Assembly: GCF_020991275.1 (NCBI RefSeq)
Contig: NZ_JAJLQY010000002.1
Coordinates: 1-64,000, forward strand
Direction: 5' to 3'
Length of the DNA stretch: 64,000 bases
From: Actinocorallia sp. API 0066
GTDB taxonomy: Bacteria; Actinomycetota; Actinomycetes; Streptosporangiales; Streptosporangiaceae
The translations under genes were made by a program, and so were the position numbers. Numbering within the stretch: the first letter of the stretch is position 1; every line of letters begins with the position of its first letter. Of this stretch, positions 37,141 to 45,103 are shown piece by piece. Below the pieces are notes generated by a model. The model saw only the letters and a list, made by a program, of their open reading frames with translations, had not been told where the DNA came from and searched no databases.

Positions 37141-38784
37141 CTACTGGAGGTCCGTGTCGGGGGCGCGCCGCACCCACTGGGCGAACGTCTCGCCCTCGGT
37201 CCGCTGCTCGTCGAACCGGCGCACGATCCGCTCGACGTAGTCGGTGAGCCCCGCGGAGGTCGTCTTGAGACCGCGGACCTTCTTGCCGAACGTCATGCCG
37301 AGCTCGCCGCCCAGATGGATCTGGAAGCCCTCGACCTGGTTGCCCTCCTCGTCCAGCACGAGCTGGCCCTTGAGGCCGATGTCGGCGACCTGGATGCGGG
37401 CGCAGGCGTTCGGGCAGCCGTTGACGTTGATCGACAGCGGCTGGTCGAAGTCCGGCAGCCGCTTCTCCAGCTCGTCCATGAGGTCCATGGCGCGCTGCTT
37501 GGTCTCGACGATCGCGAGCTTGCAGTACTCGATGCCGGTGCAGGCCATGGTCTGGCGGCGGAACACCGACGGGCGCACCCGCAGGTCCTGCGCCTCCAGC
37601 TCGGCGGCCAGCGCCTCGGTCCGGTCCTCGGCGATGTCGAGGATGACCATCTTCTGCTCGGCCGTGGTGCGGATCCGGTCGGAGCCGTACTTCTCGGCCA
37701 GGCTGGCGATCACGTGCAGCTTGTCGCCGTTGACCCGGCCGACGCGCGGCGCGAACCCGACGTAGAAGTTGCCGTCCTGCTGCCGGTGCACGCCGACGTG
37801 GTCGCGCTGCGGCTTGGGCGGCGCGGGCGCGGGGCCGTCGGGCAGCGGGTAGCCCAGGTACTCGTCCTGCAGGACCTGGCGGAACTTCTCCGCGCCCCAG
37901 TCGTTGATCAGGAACTTGATCCGGGCGCGGTGCCGCAGGCGGCGGTACCCGTAGTCGCGGAAGACCGAGATGACGCCCTTCCACACCTCGTGGACGCGCT
38001 CGGGCGTGACGAACACGCCCAGCCGCTTGGCGAACATCGGGTTCGTGGACAGGCCGCCGCCGACGAACAGGTCGTAGCCGGCCTCGCCCGCCTCGTTCAC
38101 CACGCCCACAAAGGCGATGTCGTTGATCTCGTGCACGGTGCAGTGCGCCGAGCAGCCGGAGATCGCCGACTTGAACTTGCGCGGCAGGTTCGAGAACTCC
38201 TTGGAGCCCAGGTAGCGGTCCAGGACGTCCTGGATCTGCGGCTGGGCGTCGAGCACCTCGTCCTCGGCGATCCCGGCGAGCGGGCAGCCGATGATGACGC
38301 GCGGCGAGTCGCCGCAGGCGGTCATCGTGGACAGGCCGACGGCTTCCAGCTTTTCCCAGATCGCCGGGACGTCCTCGATGGCGATCCAGTGGTACTGGAT
38401 GTTCTGCCTGTCGGTGATGTCGGCGGTGCCGCGGGCGTAATCATTGGAAATGTCGGCGAGGACGCGGAGCTGGGCGACGCTGAGCTGGCCGCCGTCGATG
38501 CGCACCCGCATCATGAAGTACCGGTCGTCGAGCTCCTCCTCCTCCAGGAGGCCGGTCTTGCCGCCGTCGATGCCGGGAGCGCGCTGGGTGTAGAGGCCGT
38601 ACCACCGGAAGCGGCCGCGCAGGTCGGCCGGGTCGATCGAGTCGAAGCCGCGCTTGGCGTAGATGTTGATGATCCGACTCGCCACGTTGAGTGGGTTGTC
38701 GTTCTTCTTGCCTTCTTCGTTCTTGTTCAGCGGCTCGCGGTATCCAAGGGCCCACTGGCCCTCACCACGCTTGCGGGGTGGCAC
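37141..38784 (-). CDS. sir: Ferredoxin-dependent sulfite reductase (SirA/NirA type)
   Basis: Reduces sulfite to sulfide with ferredoxin using sirohaem and a [4Fe-4S] cluster. The 547-residue protein shows the two-fold ferrite-reductase repeat with DLRGRFRWYGLYTQRAPGID, TACGDSPRVIIGCPLAG and the cluster cysteines in TMACTGIEYCKLAIVETK and NVNGCPNACAR. The Tyr (GLYTQR) and Cys (IGCP) that form a covalent link near sirohaem in M. tuberculosis NirA are present. GTG 38784 has GGAGAGG upstream; ATG 38832 would add 16 residues. The RRHVD-type leader peptide lies about 130 bases upstream. Confidence 0.94.
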   Translation of the reverse strand: MPPRKRGEGQWALGYREPLNKNEEGKKNDNPLNVASRIINIYAKRGFDSIDPADLRGRFRWYGLYTQRAPGIDGGKTGLLEEEELDDRYFMMRVRIDGGQLSVAQLRVLADISNDYARGTADITDRQNIQYHWIAIEDVPAIWEKLEAVGLSTMTACGDSPRVIIGCPLAGIAEDEVLDAQPQIQDVLDRYLGSKEFSNLPRKFKSAISGCSAHCTVHEINDIAFVGVVNEAGEAGYDLFVGGGLSTNPMFAKRLGVFVTPERVHEVWKGVISVFRDYGYRRLRHRARIKFLINDWGAEKFRQVLQDEYLGYPLPDGPAPAPPKPQRDHVGVHRQQDGNFYVGFAPRVGRVNGDKLHVIASLAEKYGSDRIRTTAEQKMVILDIAEDRTEALAAELEAQDLRVRPSVFRRQTMACTGIEYCKLAIVETKQRAMDLMDELEKRLPDFDQPLSINVNGCPNACARIQVADIGLKGQLVLDEEGNQVEGFQIHLGGELGMTFGKKVRGLKTTSAGLTDYVERIVRRFDEQRTEGETFAQWVRRAPDTDLQ

Positions 38785-38912
38785 GGCGCGCGTCCTCTCC
38801 GGAGGTCGTTGTGGTGTGGCGGCGGACCGCATGGCGCACCGGAGGCTCGACGCTGAGAAGGAAGGCCGGTACGCGCCACGGGCCCGGAAACGTCGGGGCG
38901 TGGTCTGGGGCG

Positions 38913-38993
38913 TTACCGACAGATGGCGCTGCGGACCCGGAGGAAGTCCACGTGCCGGCGCATCACCAGCAACGGGTCACAGGCAGCAGTCAT
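38913..38993 (-). CDS. Leader peptide upstream of sulfite reductase operon
   Basis: A 26-codon reading frame ends with MRRHVDFLRVRSAICR before a TAA. This matches the short RRHVDL-R-x-C leader peptides annotated in many actinobacteria upstream of sulfur genes. It carries cysteine codons at positions 5 and 25, the latter next to the stop. Initiation could be at ATG 38993 or at the inner ATG 38963. It ends 129 bases before the sir start, leaving room for attenuation by cysteine availability. Confidence 0.7.
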   Translation of the reverse strand: MTAACDPLLVMRRHVDFLRVRSAICR

Positions 38994-39354
38994 GCCTTGA
39001 CTTTGACACGCCGTAGCGGCCGTTGTCCAGCCGCGTCCGGCATGTGGACATGCTCCGAAGGTCATGTTCAGCCCTGTCGGACCCAGTTCAGGGGCCCCTC
39101 GTCGGTGGGTTCGGTCGGTGGCTGGTGCTGGCAGTCGCACCAGGATCCACCGGGGCAATCCTCATGGTGACGGTTTCGGCACTGCAAGCAGATCATGCTT
39201 CAGTGTCACCTATCGTGACGAGTGTCCGGTACCACGGAAGTGTTGCTGAATGTGTCGGACATCATAGGGCGGAACCCCGTCCGGACCACGGCACGACCAT
39301 CGGAGTTGGGCGAGAGCGAATGATCCGGGTACGCGAACCCCTACGGTGTTCCTC
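38994..39354. other. Divergent control region sir / yihY
   Basis: There is no supported gene in these 361 bases. The region contains the promoter for the leftward leader-sir-cysH operon and for the rightward yihY gene. Local dyad-like sequence (GTGTCA-CCTATCG-TGAC, about 39207-39223) could bind a regulator, but the evidence is weak. Confidence 0.35.
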
Positions 39355-40311
39355 GTGACCTCTGCCGCCCCGCGGGTCGTGGAGTCCCCCGCCCTCAGGC
39401 CCGCCCGCCGGGCCGCCGCGCTGCCGCGGTTGCTGTGGCTGCTGGTGCGCGGGACGACCGTCACCGCGTTCAACTACCGCATCACCGGCCTGGCCGCCGA
39501 GGCGGCTTTTTGGGCCCTGCTGTCGCTGCCGCCGCTCATGCTCGGGCTGATCTCCAGCATGGGCCATCTGCGCGGGGTGCTGGGCGCCGAGACGGTCGCG
39601 GAGATCAGCAACTGGATCATCGCCAAGTCCCGCACCTTCCTCACCGAGCCCGCGGTGGACAGCGTCGTCGAACCGCTCGTGGACGACGTGGTGCGCGGCG
39701 ACAAGATCGCCATCATTTCGGTCGGTTTTGTGATCTGTCTGTGGGCGGGCTCGCGGGCGATGAGCGTCTATGTCGACACGATCACCATCACCTATGGCCT
39801 CGACGGGGTCCGCGGTGTCATCCGGACCCGGTTGCAGGCGTTCCTGCTCTACATCGTCGGGCTGTTCGTCGCCGTCCTGGTGATCCCGTTCATGATCGTC
39901 AGCCCGGCGCTGCTGCGCGACCTGGTGCCGTCCAGCGCGCGGATCATCTCGCTGTGCTACTGGCCGGTGACGATCACCGTGCTGATCCTGTTCCTGTCGC
40001 TGCTCTACCACCTGAGCGTGCCCGTGAGGACGGCCTGGTGGCGGGAGATGCCCGGCGCCGTCGTGGCGATGGTCTTCTGGGTGGTCGGCAGCGTCCTGTT
40101 GCGGATCTACCTGTCGGGGACGCTCACCGGGGTGTCCGTGAGCGCGTCCCTGGCGGCCCCGATCGCCTTCATGGCCTGGCTGTACGTCACCGCCTTCGCG
40201 GTGCTGGTGGGGGCCTGCCTGAATGCCGAGGTGGACAAGCTCTGGCCGAGTGTCAGCACCTCGCGTGCGCGGGCCGCGGCCTTGGTAAAGAATTCGGGCA
40301 CCATTCACTAA
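39355..40311 (+). CDS. YihY/BrkB family membrane protein
   Basis: A 318-residue integral membrane protein with six hydrophobic helices and the YihY landmarks LAAEAAFWALLSLPPLMLGL, LWAGSRAMSVYVDTITITYG, MPGAVVAMVFWVVGSVLLRI and IAFMAWLYVTAFAVLVGACL followed by LNAEVD. Members were once called ribonuclease BN, but they are transport-like proteins of unclear substrate. GTG 39355 lacks a Shine-Dalgarno; a TACGGT lies 9 bases upstream, compatible with a leaderless transcript. Confidence 0.88.
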   Translation: MTSAAPRVVESPALRPARRAAALPRLLWLLVRGTTVTAFNYRITGLAAEAAFWALLSLPPLMLGLISSMGHLRGVLGAETVAEISNWIIAKSRTFLTEPAVDSVVEPLVDDVVRGDKIAIISVGFVICLWAGSRAMSVYVDTITITYGLDGVRGVIRTRLQAFLLYIVGLFVAVLVIPFMIVSPALLRDLVPSSARIISLCYWPVTITVLILFLSLLYHLSVPVRTAWWREMPGAVVAMVFWVVGSVLLRIYLSGTLTGVSVSASLAAPIAFMAWLYVTAFAVLVGACLNAEVDKLWPSVSTSRARAAALVKNSGTIH

Positions 40312-40342
40312 TTACGGCAAAGTTCGCTTAGCCTAGCGTTTT

Positions 40343-41275
40343 ATGACGGCCCTGAACGTAGACGCCCGTATCCGTACAGTGACGGGTCCCGCCCAGCTCT
40401 CCGCCCTCACCGGACGCGTGCTCTCCCGCGAACACCTCCGCCTCGACCTGCGCTGGCCGGTGCGCGCCGAGTCCGACCCGCACCGCTGGCTCGACGAGGA
40501 ACTCCACGTCGCCGCCGAACTGACCGCGCTGCGCAAGGAGTGGGAACTCGGCCTCGTCGTCGAGCTGACCTGCCTGGGCATGGGCCGCGACGCCTCCGCC
40601 CTGGCCCGCATCAGCGCCGCCAGCCGGGTCGCCGTCGTCGCCTCCACCGGATACTTCGCCGACCCGTTCCACCCGGCGGTCCTCGCCGACCTCGACCCCG
40701 AGCAGATCGCCGAGCGGCTCATCGCCGAGATCGGCTTCGGCATGGACGGCACCAGCGTGCTCCCCGGCGTCATCGGAGAGGTCGGGAGCTGGGGCGAGAC
40801 CCCCACGACGGGCGAGGAGAAGGCGCTGCGGGGCGCGGGCCTGGCCGCGCTGGAGACCGGCCTGCCCGTCGCGACGTACGGCCGTCCCGCGCTGGACCAG
40901 CTCGAACTGCTCATGAACCTCGGCGTCGCGCCCGAACGCGTCGCCGTCGGCCAGCAGGACCTCGGCGGCGACCTCTCGGTGCACCGCAAGATCGCCGAAC
41001 TCGGCGCGTACGTGTCGTTCGGCGACCTCGCCCGGACGCGGGCCGGTGCGCTGCGCTCGGCCCTGGAACTCATTGAGGCGGGCCACGCCGACCGGATGCT
41101 GCTCGGCTCCGGCGTCTGCCGGATGGGCGACATCGCGCACTACGGCGGCCCCGGCTACGGCACCGTGCTGACCGAGTTCGTCCCCTCGCTGCGCGCCTGC
41201 GGCGTGGACGACGCGACGCTGGAACTGCTCACCCGGGAGAACCCGCTGCGCTGGCTGTCCTCGCGCGCCCTGTGA
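40343..41275 (+). CDS. Phosphotriesterase-like protein lacking canonical metal ligands
   Basis: A 310-residue TIM-barrel protein of the phosphotriesterase family, recognisable from VVELTCLGMGRDASALARIS, VVASTGYFADPFHP, VIGEVGSWGETPTTGEEKAL and LLGSGVCRMGDIAHYGGPGYG. The metal-binding residues of true members are changed: the first HxH is REH, the barrel histidine segments read ATYGRP and GQQDL, and the final Asp position reads GSGVC. It may be a non-metal enzyme or a binding protein. A terminator follows at 41300. Confidence 0.8.
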   Translation: MTALNVDARIRTVTGPAQLSALTGRVLSREHLRLDLRWPVRAESDPHRWLDEELHVAAELTALRKEWELGLVVELTCLGMGRDASALARISAASRVAVVASTGYFADPFHPAVLADLDPEQIAERLIAEIGFGMDGTSVLPGVIGEVGSWGETPTTGEEKALRGAGLAALETGLPVATYGRPALDQLELLMNLGVAPERVAVGQQDLGGDLSVHRKIAELGAYVSFGDLARTRAGALRSALELIEAGHADRMLLGSGVCRMGDIAHYGGPGYGTVLTEFVPSLRACGVDDATLELLTRENPLRWLSSRAL

Positions 41276-41299
41276 CGCCCGCCGGGTGACCCCTAACAC

Positions 41300-41326
41300 A
41301 AAAGGCCCTCCGTCGGAGGGCCTTTT
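41300..41326. terminator. Bidirectional terminator, phosphotriesterase-like gene
   Basis: A 12-bp perfect stem AAAAGGCCCTCC/GGAGGGCCTTTT with loop GTC lies 25 bases after the stop codon. The A and T flanks make it an intrinsic terminator on both strands. Confidence 0.9.
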
Positions 41327-41355
41327 CTATTTCCGAAGAACAGCAGAGACGCAAA

Positions 41356-41378
41356 CGGCCCCGTGGAAAACGGGGCCG
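41356..41378 (-). terminator. Terminator hairpin of whiB gene
   Basis: A 9-bp perfect stem CGGCCCCGT/ACGGGGCCG with loop GGAAA lies 41 bases beyond the WhiB stop on the minus strand, followed by TTTGC. Confidence 0.7.
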
Positions 41379-41418
41379 GAGGCGTTCGGGTGGTGCCGGG
41401 GTTGTCGGCGGCCGATCT

Positions 41419-41715
41419 TTACGCGGCGTTGGCGCGGCGCATGCGGCGGCGACGCTCGGAGGCGCGCTCGTCCTCGTTCAGCCCGCCCCACGTGCCGTAC
41501 TTCTCCGGACGGGAGACGGCGTAGTCGAGACACTCCGTGCGGACGGGGCAGCCCATGCAGACCTGCTTCGCCTTGCGCTCACGGATCTCCCGCTCGGGCT
41601 GACGCTCGCCGTCGGGGCCGAAGAAGAGCACAAGGTCTTCCCCCCGGCACGCGGCGGCGTCCTGCCAGCCCCAGCTGGGACGGGGGAGGTTAGCCTGCCG
41701 ACGTACCTGAGCCAT
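41419..41715 (-). CDS. WhiB-family iron-sulfur transcription factor
   Basis: A 98-residue WhiB-like protein. The four [4Fe-4S] cysteines are in AACRGED and VCMGCPVRTECLDYA, followed by the GTWGGLNEDER turn motif and a basic tail SERRRRMRRANAA that contacts DNA or sigma factor. Which Wbl subgroup it belongs to cannot be fixed by eye. ATG 41715 is preceded by a GAGGTGGG sequence. It is monocistronic, with two terminators downstream. Confidence 0.94.
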   Translation of the reverse strand: MAQVRRQANLPRPSWGWQDAAACRGEDLVLFFGPDGERQPEREIRERKAKQVCMGCPVRTECLDYAVSRPEKYGTWGGLNEDERASERRRRMRRANAA

Positions 41716-41870
41716 GAAACACCCACCTCAGTTGATTTCTGAGCAAATAAGGACATAGACGTTGCCGACGCTTGGTAGCGTCAGAATTTTCAACGTCCGG
41801 AGTTGCCGCTGTGTTCCCTATGATGGGTGAGCCTGCGGCGCGGCGATCCCCGAATGGGGCCTCGCAGAGA

Positions 41871-42758
41871 TTACACGAGGGCCGCCTCGCTGTGAAGGGC
41901 CAGGTCCCTCATTTGGTATGTCTGGGCCGTCTCATCGCACTCGTGGCCGCAGCCACCGGCGTTTTCCACCAGTTCAACGGTGCCGGACCACACGCTCCCG
42001 GCCGCTGTGACCCTCGTCATATAGGGGCCGGTGCCCGTGACGGATATTACCCGTACTTGGTCCAGTCCGAGCAATCCGGTGTGCGCGCGCACGAAGTGCT
42101 CGGCCGCCTGGGCCGGTTCCGGGAGGCCCGCCCGGCCGCGCAGCCGGTCCAGCACGACCTCGCCGCGCAGGTAGGCGTCGACGGCCGTGCCCGCGCTCTC
42201 GCCGTCCATCGCGCCGTAGTAGATGCCGTGCGGGAGGCACACGAGGTTGGCGGCGTACCTGTCGCCGCCGACATGGCTCGTCTCCCAGACGAGGTCGCCA
42301 TAGCTTTCGGCCAGACGACGTGCCAGCGGGGTGCCCGTGCGCGCGCAGCAGGCGTTGCGCTTGGCGTGCGTGCACACCATGAGCAGCGGCTCGACCGTCG
42401 GCTCGCCGAACCCGGGGCGACGGCCCCGGGCCACCGCCTCAAGGTCGAGCGCCTCCAGCTCGGCGTGGTCGGCGACCACGCGGGTCTCCAGCCACGGGTC
42501 GGCGCCCGACCATCCCGCGTAGACGCGCAGCGGGGGAGTGGGGGCGCGGCGGCCCGTCCGGCGGATCAGCTGCGGCCGCACGCCGTACTGGAGCGCCCTG
42601 TCGACGACGGGCAGGCCCAGATCCTCGATCTTGTACGGCCACGGCCCGGAGTGCTCGATCAGGAGCCAGGAGTTGGCTTTGGTCGTCGCGCTCGCCAGGC
42701 AGGGCCGTTCCCCTGAGTGACTGTCCGGGCAGTGCCCGCACGAGACCGAGCGTGACAA
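41871..42758 (-). CDS. Sucrase/ferredoxin-like family protein under iron-box control
   Basis: A 295-residue protein of the Suc_Fer-like family, a thioredoxin-fold ferredoxin-type protein. It begins SRSVSCGHCPDSHSGERPCL, and the Fe-S region is VCTHAKRNACCARTGTPLAR and CLPHGIYYG. The start is TTG 42758, supported by GGAGGGA 6 bases upstream. The IdeR/DmdR-type iron box 26 bases further upstream predicts induction under iron limitation, so it may reduce ferric siderophores or supply electrons in iron uptake. Confidence 0.85.
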   Translation of the reverse strand: MSRSVSCGHCPDSHSGERPCLASATTKANSWLLIEHSGPWPYKIEDLGLPVVDRALQYGVRPQLIRRTGRRAPTPPLRVYAGWSGADPWLETRVVADHAELEALDLEAVARGRRPGFGEPTVEPLLMVCTHAKRNACCARTGTPLARRLAESYGDLVWETSHVGGDRYAANLVCLPHGIYYGAMDGESAGTAVDAYLRGEVVLDRLRGRAGLPEPAQAAEHFVRAHTGLLGLDQVRVISVTGTGPYMTRVTAAGSVWSGTVELVENAGGCGHECDETAQTYQMRDLALHSEAALV

Positions 42759-42784
42759 CGGTCGTCCCTCCCCCGAAACGTTTG

Positions 42785-42803
42785 TTAGGACACCCTAACC
42801 TAA
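42785..42803 (-). promoter_or_regulatory. IdeR/DmdR1-type iron box
   Basis: On the minus strand the 19-mer TTAGGTTAGGGTGTCCTAA matches the actinobacterial iron-box consensus TTAGGTTAGGCTAACCTAA at 16 of 19 positions. It sits just upstream of the ribosome binding site of the sucrase/ferredoxin-like gene. Confidence 0.85.
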
Positions 42804-42838
42804 CTCCCCGTTCCCCCAACAACCCCGGGTGACACACC

Positions 42839-44353
42839 TCACTCGGCTGCAATTCTCGTGCCGAGAAGGGCGTTGGCCAGGGGAATCGCCTGCTCACGGT
42901 CCTCCGGGACGAGGCCCAGACGGGTCCTTCGATCAACAAGATCGGACGCGTCAAGGGCCCCCTCGTGCCGGATCGCCCACTCCCACTCGACCCGGAGGTG
43001 CGGACGCTCCGTAAGGATCGGCTCCAACAGCGAGGGGTCGTCTTCGGCGAGCGCCATCATGTCCGCCGCCTCCGCTCCGTAACGGCGGACCAGCCTCGCG
43101 GGGGCCTGGACGCGGGAGAGACGGGCAGGTGAGGCGGCGCCCACGAGGGGGATCGTCGCCGTGGGGGAGGGGCCGACATCGAGGCCGAGGGCGTCCACCG
43201 CGTCCTGAGCCATCCGGCGGTAGGTGGTGAGCTTTCCGCCCACGATGGTGACAACTCCGTCACGGGAGGTGAGAATCGCATGCCTTCTGGAGATGTCGGC
43301 GGTCTTGCCTTCGGCGTCCAGAAGTGGACGCAGCCCGGCGAAGGCACCGAGCACGTGCTCTCGGCGGACCGGGATCTCCAGGACCGTGTTGAGGACGTCG
43401 AGGAGGAAGCCGATGTCCGACTCGGGGGCCTGCGGGACGTCCGGGATCTCCTCGACCGGTTCGTCGGTCAGGCCGACGTAGACACGGCCGTCGTCCTGGG
43501 GGAGGACGAGCGCGAACCGGTTCAGCGTGCCCGGGATCGGGATGTGCAGGCCCGACCGCATACCGCCGAACACGGAGGCGTCCAGAACGAGGTGGGTGCC
43601 CCTGGACGGGCGAAGGGCGATGCCGGGGACGAGGCCGCCGGCCCACACACCCGCGGCGTTCACCACCTTGCGGGCGCGCACATCCAGCACCTGGCCGGTG
43701 AGCTCGTCTCGGACACGGGCGCCGCTTCCCGTCAATTCGAGGGCGCGGCAGCGGGTGAGCACGCGCGCGCCGTGGCCCGCCGCCGTCCTGGCGATCGCGG
43801 TGACGAGGCGCGCGTCGTCGCGCAGCTGGCCGTCCCACGACAGGAGGCCGCCCCGCAGGCCCTCAGCGCGCAGCACGGGCGCCGCGCGCAGCGTCGCGGG
43901 GGCGGACAGCCGGGACGGGCCGGGAAGGGCGGAGCGTGGCGTTCCGGCGCTCATCCGCAGCGCGTCGCCGGCGCGGAGGCCGACGGCGGTGAGCAGCGCG
44001 GCGCGGGTCCTGACGAGCGGGGTGAGCGGCAGGACAAAAGGCATCTTCCGGGTGAGGTGCGGCGCCGTCGTCGTCATGAGGATGCCGCGCTCGACCGCGC
44101 TCTCGTGCGCCACGTCCACCTGGCCCGACGCCAGGTAGCGCAGGCCGCCGTGCACCAGCTTGGAACTCCACCGCGACGTGCCGAAGGCGATGTCGTGCGC
44201 GTCGATCGCGGTCACCCTGAGGCCGCGCGCCGCCGCGTCCAGCGCCACGCCCGCGCCGGTGACGCCCAGGCCGACGACAAGGACGTCGGCGACCTCGTCG
44301 GCCGCCGCCGCCAGATCCCGCGCCCTGCGGGCCGCGTTCAGGGAAGTGCTCAT
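42839..44353 (-). CDS. glpD: Glycerol-3-phosphate dehydrogenase, FAD-dependent
   Basis: Oxidises sn-glycerol-3-phosphate to dihydroxyacetone phosphate at the membrane. The 504-residue flavoprotein has the Rossmann VVGLGVTGAGVALDAAARG, the GlpD signature GTSRWSSKLVHGGLRYL, VVNAAGVWAGGL, and VGGKLTTYRRMAQDAVD near the C-terminus. It is followed on the same strand (upstream) by a TetR gene and faces the AGPS-like and lipid-kinase genes, the order seen at M. tuberculosis glpD1 (Rv2249c). Confidence 0.94.
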   Translation of the reverse strand: MSTSLNAARRARDLAAAADEVADVLVVGLGVTGAGVALDAAARGLRVTAIDAHDIAFGTSRWSSKLVHGGLRYLASGQVDVAHESAVERGILMTTTAPHLTRKMPFVLPLTPLVRTRAALLTAVGLRAGDALRMSAGTPRSALPGPSRLSAPATLRAAPVLRAEGLRGGLLSWDGQLRDDARLVTAIARTAAGHGARVLTRCRALELTGSGARVRDELTGQVLDVRARKVVNAAGVWAGGLVPGIALRPSRGTHLVLDASVFGGMRSGLHIPIPGTLNRFALVLPQDDGRVYVGLTDEPVEEIPDVPQAPESDIGFLLDVLNTVLEIPVRREHVLGAFAGLRPLLDAEGKTADISRRHAILTSRDGVVTIVGGKLTTYRRMAQDAVDALGLDVGPSPTATIPLVGAASPARLSRVQAPARLVRRYGAEAADMMALAEDDPSLLEPILTERPHLRVEWEWAIRHEGALDASDLVDRRTRLGLVPEDREQAIPLANALLGTRIAAE

Positions 44354-44425
44354 GGGGTCCTCGCTCGTGCGGTCGGTGCGTCGGGAAGGTCGGGAACGCG
44401 GGTGCCTCGGGGGCGCCGGTCGGCG

Positions 44426-45031
44426 TCAGGGGGAGAGGGCGCGGTCGAGGATGAGGCGGAGTTCCAGGTCGAAGGCGTCGGCGGTCAGCCCTTCCTCGGG
44501 GCGCTCCTCGTCGGTCATCGTCGGCAGCGAGAGCGCGAAGCCCTGCACGATGAGCAGCAGCGCGCGCGCTTGGAGCGCGGCCGATCCGGGCCGGATCGAG
44601 CCGTCCTCGTGCCCGCGCACGATCTCGCCCTCGATGAGGTCGAGGAAGGCGAGTTGGCTCATCCCCGCGCGCGTCAGCAGGTAGGGCAGGAACAGCTCCG
44701 GGTCGACGTCCACGATCTTGCGCAGCAGGGGGTGCTCGCGGAAGGTCCGGGTGCCCGCCACGAGCGTGTCCACGAGGCGCGTCCGCGCGTCACCGCCGCT
44801 CTCGTCGACGACCGACAGGGCGAGTTCCAGCCATTCGCGCGTCATGAGGTCGCCGACGATGGTGCGCACGTCCGGCCAGCGGCGGTAGAGCGTCATCCGG
44901 GAGACTCCGGCGCGCCTCGCGATGTCGGTGAGCGTGGTGCGGCGGACGCCGACCGCGAGCACGCAGTCGCGCGCCGCGTCCAGCACGGCGTCGGTGGAGG
45001 CGGCGCGGCCCGAGCCGTCTCGCTCGGGCAT
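44426..45031 (-). CDS. TetR family regulator (Rv2250c-like position)
   Basis: A 201-residue repressor. The HTH is RTTLTDIARRAGVSRMTLYR followed by RWPDVRTIVGDLMTREW. It is transcribed away from the AGPS-like gene and ahead of glpD (73-base gap), so it may control both sides. ATG 45031 is used; ATG 45052 would add seven residues but overlaps the proposed operator. Neither has a clear Shine-Dalgarno, suggesting leaderless translation. Confidence 0.9.
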   Translation of the reverse strand: MPERDGSGRAASTDAVLDAARDCVLAVGVRRTTLTDIARRAGVSRMTLYRRWPDVRTIVGDLMTREWLELALSVVDESGGDARTRLVDTLVAGTRTFREHPLLRKIVDVDPELFLPYLLTRAGMSQLAFLDLIEGEIVRGHEDGSIRPGSAALQARALLLIVQGFALSLPTMTDEERPEEGLTADAFDLELRLILDRALSP

Positions 45032-45033
45032 GT

Positions 45034-45060
45034 TGTGACGAACTGACGTCATGTGTCACA
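45034..45060. promoter_or_regulatory. Inverted repeat in tetR/AGPS-like divergent gap
   Basis: Half-sites TGTGAC and GTCACA (15-base spacer, containing the palindrome TGACGTCA) lie directly upstream of the tetR ATG at 45031 and 44 bases before the divergent flavoprotein gene. Confidence 0.55.
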
Positions 45061-45103
45061 GTGAACCACACCCGCCGGGACGAGCGCACTCAGAGGAGCC
45101 ACC

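Noticed and set aside
38913-39158. 81-residue minus-strand protein upstream of sir
   Set aside because: Only the last part (26 codons) matches leader peptides; the extension is Arg/Pro-rich without support.
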